Below are positions 59,131 to 64,000 of a stretch of DNA of 64,000 nt, piece after piece. The notes under the pieces are model-generated. The model worked only from the letters and a program-made list of their open reading frames with translations, did no database searches and was not told where the DNA came from. Location: the NCBI GenBank assembly GCA_963969495.1, contig OZ018326.1:155186306-155250305 (forward strand). The letters run 5' to 3'. The position numbers and the translations under genes were made by a program. Each line of letters begins with the position of its first letter. The first letter of the stretch is position 1. The stretch comes from Ceratothoa steindachneri (Eukaryota; Arthropoda; Malacostraca; Isopoda; Cymothoidae).

Positions 59131-60648
59131 GCCCAATATTTTAATCATATTTTAATCATAATTTATCCTCCTTAGTTTTATCAATGCCTTGTCCATTCCT
59201 ATTGTTACATGGAGGACTTTACCTAATTGCATGTTAGTGCTCTTTTATTTTGTTTTTAATCTTTTAACTAAACTGATATGTCCATATTATTTGACTGCCT
59301 CTTTTGCTGGCAGTACGTATTTTTATCTCGTTTTTAATGCCAACTTAAGACAGATGAGCTTATAAGGCAAAATGGCTATAAATCCTTAAAATTAAATTTC
59401 TATCTAGAAGTGGGTTGTCACTATATTTGTATTATAAAATTGTATTGAAATATAACCTGTAAAATTAAAGATTTATATTTTTTATTCATATAAATTACAG
59501 GAGAGGGGGTTATCATGACTCCACTTCGGGCTCACAATAAATACCCTGCGTGCAGGAAAACTGTTCGCATCTTGCCTACCGTTTTGTTTTTGTCTTGTTT
59601 TTCATTCCCATTCTCCCTGCACTCTCTATCTACAGTTTTATATTGATCAACAAAAATAGTTCTCGTTTCCTACATAAATCTGACAATTCTCAGGCATTTT
59701 GATAACATTATATCAACCCTCCCTAATTTCGACCCAGTCTAAATTAGATAAAATACCTTATTTTGTACCACCCCAGAATATTATTTTACATTTATTTTCA
59801 ATCCCACCTAATACAACTCCTACACACTCATGTGAAACGTATATAACGCACGCTTGAGAATGCCTTGTTTCATCATTCAAACGACTTTTTGTGTATTTAT
59901 AGAAGCATTTGTAACTTTCAGAATTGTTTAGTATGTAACTACCCTTCAAATGAGAAGTCAATCCTCGTACTGCTGTAGTCGTCTTTTACGACATCGATGA
60001 GCAAAAATCCAGTCTCCCCTGGTTTCGTTGTAAGCAATGTTGTCGATATTCTATCACAAAATATTTGCAGTTTGTCTATTGGTGGAAGTTCCTCCAAACT
60101 CCAACCCTCCTTGAAATATGCCACCTACTTTATGTCAATGGATTTTTTAAAGCCATAATCACTCCGTTAAATATTTAGAAAATTCCCAGATTGTTCTTCA
60201 GCTAGTCCAATTGTTTCTTCTGATCTACATAGTGCATGCATCCGTTAATCGTGTTCTTTAATGTCAGATGAAATCGCTGCGTTTCAAAAGTACTACCTCC
60301 TGTGGAGTTGTCGTATGGAGGTCTCTTTGCGGATATCTTGTTCAGCGATCACCCTATCCATTCGTCCTGATGTCCGCAGATCAATTTGCCGACAGATATA
60401 TGCAGGTTGTTCAAGTTATTATCTTATTCCAGTTTTTTGAGACGACTCGTTATAAACACGCCTACAGAAATAATGTTAAATTTTATTACGTGCTCGTTAG
60501 AGGAGATTTCATAACGCCAATTTTAAGTTCAAGTTCTAGAACGGCCTTCTAATAATTCGAAACAAAACTTCAAAAAGTTGTAAGTATGGAGAGTAAATTA
60601 CGCCTACCATCCCCTTTTAGTTGTGGATGAAATCTCCCTGAGATTTAC
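59131..60648. other. Intergenic stretch, nothing recognised
   Basis: The longest frames (59758-59961, 59939-60124, 60268-60552) show no motif I can place. No inverted repeats or microsatellites were noticed. Confidence 0.5.
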
Positions 60649-61990
60649 ATATACAGGGTAGGGCAGAAAGGTTGCCCCGATTTCAAAGGTTAATAAAAAA
60701 CAAACACATGATCATACGAGAAAAAACTTTGTATTTATAATAAATACATTAAATGCTATTGTCATTCAGGTGGTTTTGAAAATTGTATCACTTAAGTGAC
60801 GACCGCCAATGTCGATGCAGTTTTGAAGTCTCTCTCGAAAGTTCACCATAGCCCTTTGAACCCTGTCCCGTGAAATTACATTAATTTCCTGAGTTATTGC
60901 TGCCTTTAGATTTTCTACAGTTTCTAGCCGGTGTTGATACACTCGTGATTTGAGGTTCCTCCATAGAAAAAAATAACAAGGGGCTAAATCCGCGGAACGT
61001 GGGGGCCACCCAATATCACCTCGCAGAGAAACAAGATGACCCAGAAACATGTCACGGAGGACTCCGAGTAAACGCCGAGACGTATGCGATGTGGCACCAT
61101 CTTGTTGGAACCATACACCATCCGGATTATGAGCAGCAAGTAACTGGACGACTTTAGGATGGATAAACCTTTCGAGGAGTTCACAATAACAGTTAATGGA
61201 AGACCTTCTTCTTCGAAAAAATAAGAATCCCACACGCTGAAAACACACATGGCACACCAGATAGTAACCTTCACACTGTAGAGTGGTCGTTCGTGGAGTT
61301 AACGAGGGTTATTGACTGACCAATATCTAAAGTTCTGTTTATTAACCATCCCCGATAAATGGAAGTGCGCTTCATCACTGCAGATCAGAACAGCTGTTGG
61401 GAGGATGGTCTGGAGAATGTCCCGACACAAAGTTGCGCGAGTTTCATAATCCCTCTCGCTTAGATCCTGTACAACCATCATCTTGTAGGGATGCATGTGG
61501 AGAGACCTGTGTAAGATTCTGCAAACACTTCGAACGGACATGTGTAAGGCAGATGCGTGTTTTCGTGCTGAACTTCTGGGAACTGCTGTATTGAAGCTGT
61601 CACAGCTGCAACATTTTCTGGCCCTGTAGCGGTCCTAGGACGGCCAGGACTGTTCTTGTTTAAAGCCGATGATGTTTGTCTAAAGTTAGAAACCCACCGA
61701 CGAATTATTTTTCCATCCGGTTCGAGATCATGACGACGAAGCGCAAAGTGTCTTCGGAAGGAAATTTGCATCGTTACGACAGACTCACCGTTCATATGAA
61801 ACTCTCCCACAACAAATGCACGATTATCTCCACTCCAATCCATGGTGGGTACTACCTGAAACAGAAATATCATAATGAGAATCACTGGTGTGTCGCAGGG
61901 TTCAAGTTCTCGTTGGGGTGGAAGGTGTCGGGTACTATGTTTTAATGCCAACCAGCGACCAGATATATATGCACTGTTAAAATCCACAGC
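60649..61990 (-). mobile_element. Mariner-superfamily DNA transposon fossil
   Basis: The left end tacagggtagggcagaaagg at about 60651 looks like a terminal repeat. No inverted partner was found near 61850-62030, so the other end is lost or too diverged. The transposase remnant fills most of the interval. Confidence 0.65.
60766..61843 (-). pseudogene. Mariner-superfamily transposase, frameshifted
   Basis: ATG at 61843 opens MDWSGDNRAFVVGEFHMNGE, an N-terminal helix-turn-helix of the type found in many arthropod Tc1/mariner relatives, with WVSNFRQTSSALNKNSPGRP as the hinge. Shifted frames continue with LICSDEAHFHLSG (first catalytic aspartate), VNKQNFRYW, then VWFQQDGATSHTSRRLL (second) and WPPRSADLAPCYFFLW (third). 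I count 36 residues between the second and third aspartates, so the spacing differs from DD34D mariners and is nearer to the DD37D branch. At least three frame breaks make it inactive. Confidence 0.85.
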
Positions 61991-62087
61991 AGTGGCAGCG
62001 TTATTGATGTTAATTTGTATTCTCTCTATTTTTCTTACATTTTTTTATCTGGGTCTTGTAGGCGAGAAAAAACATTCGCAAAAGACA

Positions 62088-62140
62088 TATTTTATTCCGA
62101 GACGCTTTCGACCGTGGTCGGTCATCTTCAGGGAATGAAC
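62088..62140 (-). ncRNA. Hammerhead-like RNA motif (weak)
   Basis: The minus strand reads ATTCC-CTGAAGA-T-GACCG-ACCA-CGGTC-GAAA-GCGTCTC-GGAAT. The outer ATTCC/GGAAT pair would form stem I and GACCG/CGGTC stem II, with CUGANGA and GAAA core boxes. As at 45.7 kb, an extra U follows the first box and stem III is not clear. Similar motifs are known in Penelope-like elements. No ORF of such an element adjoins this site. Confidence 0.35.
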
Positions 62141-62447
62141 AAAAATGGAATGACTTGAAACTTGAAAGAGAAATATAGAATAAGAGGGGGAGTTTAGAAG
62201 AGAGGGTGGAAGGTAATAGTGAGAAAAGGAAGGAAGTGGTAGTCAGATATGTATGTGTGTGGGTGCCCGGTGAACGGGCCATCTCCATTAATTCTTTTGT
62301 TTTCTTTTTTTTATTATTGTTATTAATGGTGTCCCACTGCGCGATCTTTTATTTATTTTTAGTTGTTATTTATCTTTCTAGGGTGTCCCACTGCAAGATT
62401 TTTAAAATTGATTTTGGGTTTTTTTCTTTTTAATTAACTGACTCTTA

Positions 62448-63360
62448 TTATTTGTCTATTTTTCGCTTACTTCTTAGTTGTATGTTGGTAAGGGTTCCGT
62501 TCTCCTGGTGCTGGGGAGGTATCTTTTGTATCCACCTCCCTCTGCCTCTGGAGCCGCTAGAGTCTCCATGGGGAAAATAGTCTCTAAGTCTTGCACATAT
62601 GACTCTTTCTTTTTTATAGAGATAGGTATTCAATGGTTTTAGCCTGGCTTCTCCACGGAGGCTCCCCGAGTTCCGATTAGTAATAAACAGGAGGCTTCGA
62701 TTTTTCACTCTCTGGAGTCTCGACATGTTTTTTTCTTGACGCCGCGTTGAGCGGCTCCTTCCTGACTCGACACCGCATGCTCAGGATCCGGTGGGGACTT
62801 ATGCAGTTAATGCACATCTTCGCGTCACTGACGTAGTGCATCCACTCGTGGCCGATTTGTCCGCACTCGGAGCAGATATTAGCGTTATCCTCGTCTGGGC
62901 AGGCACTGACAGGGTGTTCTTCTACCTTGTACATGAAAAGCAAGTTAGTAGCTCAAAGAATCTTTCCCTTCCAATCTGCTCTAGGAAGATTATCATGGAG
63001 AATAGCTTCAGTCCTACTTCCTTCGCCTTCCTTCGATTTTAAACACGTGTGTGAGATTTCGAAATTTTATCACCTCGGCCATGTCAGCCCATTCTTGATT
63101 TCTCTCTATTTCTTGCTTGATGTCTTCGGCTGATTGTTGGCCGCCTACCCACGGGTTAACTCGCCTGCACACGATATCCTTCCTTGCCGCAATGGCTGGG
63201 GGAGGTTTGGGCGCTAGTCCTATGGCGCCTAGTTCTCTCGTACCGGCTGTTGAGGTTAGCTTCACCAGGTCCGCCTGTGTGTGATAGATCGCGATGTATC
63301 TTCTGTTGACTTCAATTAGTCTTTTTAGTACGATCTTCAGTTTTCTGAAGATAGTCACAA
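62448..63360 (-). pseudogene. CCHC-type LINE with ORF1 joined to the end of ORF2
   Basis: From 63358 the minus strand encodes a gag-like ORF1: VLKRLIEVNRRYIAIYHTQA, RVNPWVGGQQSAED and then, in shifted frames, FMYKVEEHPVSACPDED. Zinc knuckles follow: C-S-E-C-G-Q-I-G-H, C-I-N-C-I-S-P-H-R...C-R-V-R-K-E. Right after the ORF1 tail, overlapping at 62677-62726, the frame becomes SRLQRVKNRSLLFITNRN. This is the ORF2 C-terminal segment that in the sister copy lies at about 43260-43310. Endonuclease and RT (over 2 kb) are therefore missing. The knuckle pattern and the LQRVxNxxxLLIT segment link it to the LINE at 38500-43560. Confidence 0.7.
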
Positions 63361-63521
63361 AGACCGTTTTGTAGGGTTCCTCATTCCCGACGAGCTGCAG
63401 TGGGAATCGGAAGTTCAGAGACTCCTCCGCTCCGTTGATGGTGGGGAAGTCCGTTCAATTATCGGGGGGGGGGGGCACTTCGATTCCGTAGAGCATCACT
63501 TTCCTTCCCCACAGGTGAGAT

Positions 63522-63777
63522 AGAAACAGGAGTTATCTCCAATCAGTATATCTCAACCTATTTGGTCCCTGTCAAGGTCGTCAGAAACAGGAGGTATCTC
63601 CAATCAGTTTTACGACCCTTTTCCAAGTTCCCAGGGGTAGGGCTGACTGAGATCTCGATGCTCGGATGCCACCTCTCCACCAAGCCAGGTAGAAACAGGA
63701 GAGATCTTCAATCAGTCCACCCGAGTCTGGTAACGCCCAGCTAAGATCTGCCAAAACAGGAAGTATCTCTAATCAGT
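63522..63777. repeat. Four spaced copies of a ~25-bp motif
   Basis: gaaacaggaggtatctccaa plus tcagt, with small changes, occurs at 63522, 63583, 63691 and 63753. The steps are 61, 108 and 62 bases, so two pairs repeat with a period of about 170. It lies upstream of the gag start of the minus-strand LINE, in what would be its 5' UTR. Confidence 0.85.
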
Positions 63778-64000
63778 CCGTCGCTTGATAGCAGGGGCTG
63801 ATGGAAGAAGCAGCCCCAAAGCCTTCCCGCTCTCCTTCAGTGGCTAATGAAACAGAGTAGAGCTGGATTTTCTTTGAGGGTTGGATCGGTACCGTCGCGG
63901 GGTTTGGGGTCTCCGGTTAAACGGACTTCGTGTGAGGTTTGGCTAGGGGAAGCCTGTGGTGGCTTTACTGAGTCTCTTAGGTAGCCGTGAACTCGTAGAT
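63778..64000. other. Window end, nothing recognised
   Basis: No coding motif seen. It may be more of the LINE 5' UTR. Confidence 0.4.

Noticed and set aside
60268..60552. 94-codon frame as a host exon
   Set aside because: No recognisable domain, no splice context and no codon-use signal that I could see.
63522..63777. Spaced repeats considered as a CRISPR array
   Set aside because: Unequal spacers, variable repeats, eukaryotic context, no cas genes.

Overview
This is animal nuclear DNA. The base composition is AT-rich, it carries long (TA)n and (CT)n microsatellites, and I see no operons or bacterial signals. The mix of nested non-LTR, LTR, Penelope-like, mariner/Tigger, hAT and Merlin-like elements, plus the style of the host proteins, fits an arthropod. 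A crustacean would be my guess, but the sequence alone does not prove it.

Host genes. Only three are recognisable, all on the minus strand and all mitochondrial. SDHAF1 (3230-3466) assembles complex II. A first exon of LIPT2 (3023-3173, octanoyltransferase) starts 57 bases after the SDHAF1 stop codon. FDX2 (21634-22236, [2Fe-2S] ferredoxin) is intact in one exon. All three belong to iron-sulfur/lipoate metabolism.

3.9-21.5 kb. A decayed mariner carries a 304-bp tandem duplication of its end. A copia-like LTR element (5' part 6430-6930, gag 13626-14210, pol remnant 19342-20560) is broken by two minus-strand copies of one large RNase-H-bearing LINE. The first copy (6931-13620) is full length with a 12-bp target duplication that contains the gag start codon. 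The second (14211-19341) is scrambled.

23.5-32.7 kb. A plus-strand L2-like LINE is interrupted by a 743-bp terminal-inverted-repeat element (8-bp duplication; removing it restores the reading frame). It is interrupted again by a near-complete CR1-like LINE (SGNH-esterase ORF1, endonuclease/RT ORF2). That CR1-like element itself holds an inverted, 5'-truncated copy of its own family.

32.8-50 kb. A minus-strand LINE is split twice by members of one Merlin-like (IS1595/ISXO2-type) DNA transposon family. The first insertion, 32827-35526, contains two more family members. The second is a 10.9-kb interval (35997-46936) bounded by matching terminal repeats and a perfect 8-bp duplication. It holds another family member, a LINE, a Tigger and a small inverted-repeat element. 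Four copies encode an N-terminal metal-binding segment with the catalytic core deleted at different points. A further transposase of this type (47470 on) is split by a hAT element with a perfect 8-bp duplication.

50-64 kb. This stretch holds a 5'-UTR-only scrap of the large LINE, a Penelope-like GIY-YIG fragment, a 437-bp foldback between (TA)n tracts, a degraded Gypsy-like element, an RNase-H LINE fragment, a mariner-superfamily fossil, two hammerhead-like RNA motifs (one at 45.7 kb) and a deleted LINE.

The elements do not work together. The window is a layered insertion record around three mitochondrial genes, and several layers can be ordered because removing the inner element rejoins the outer reading frame.
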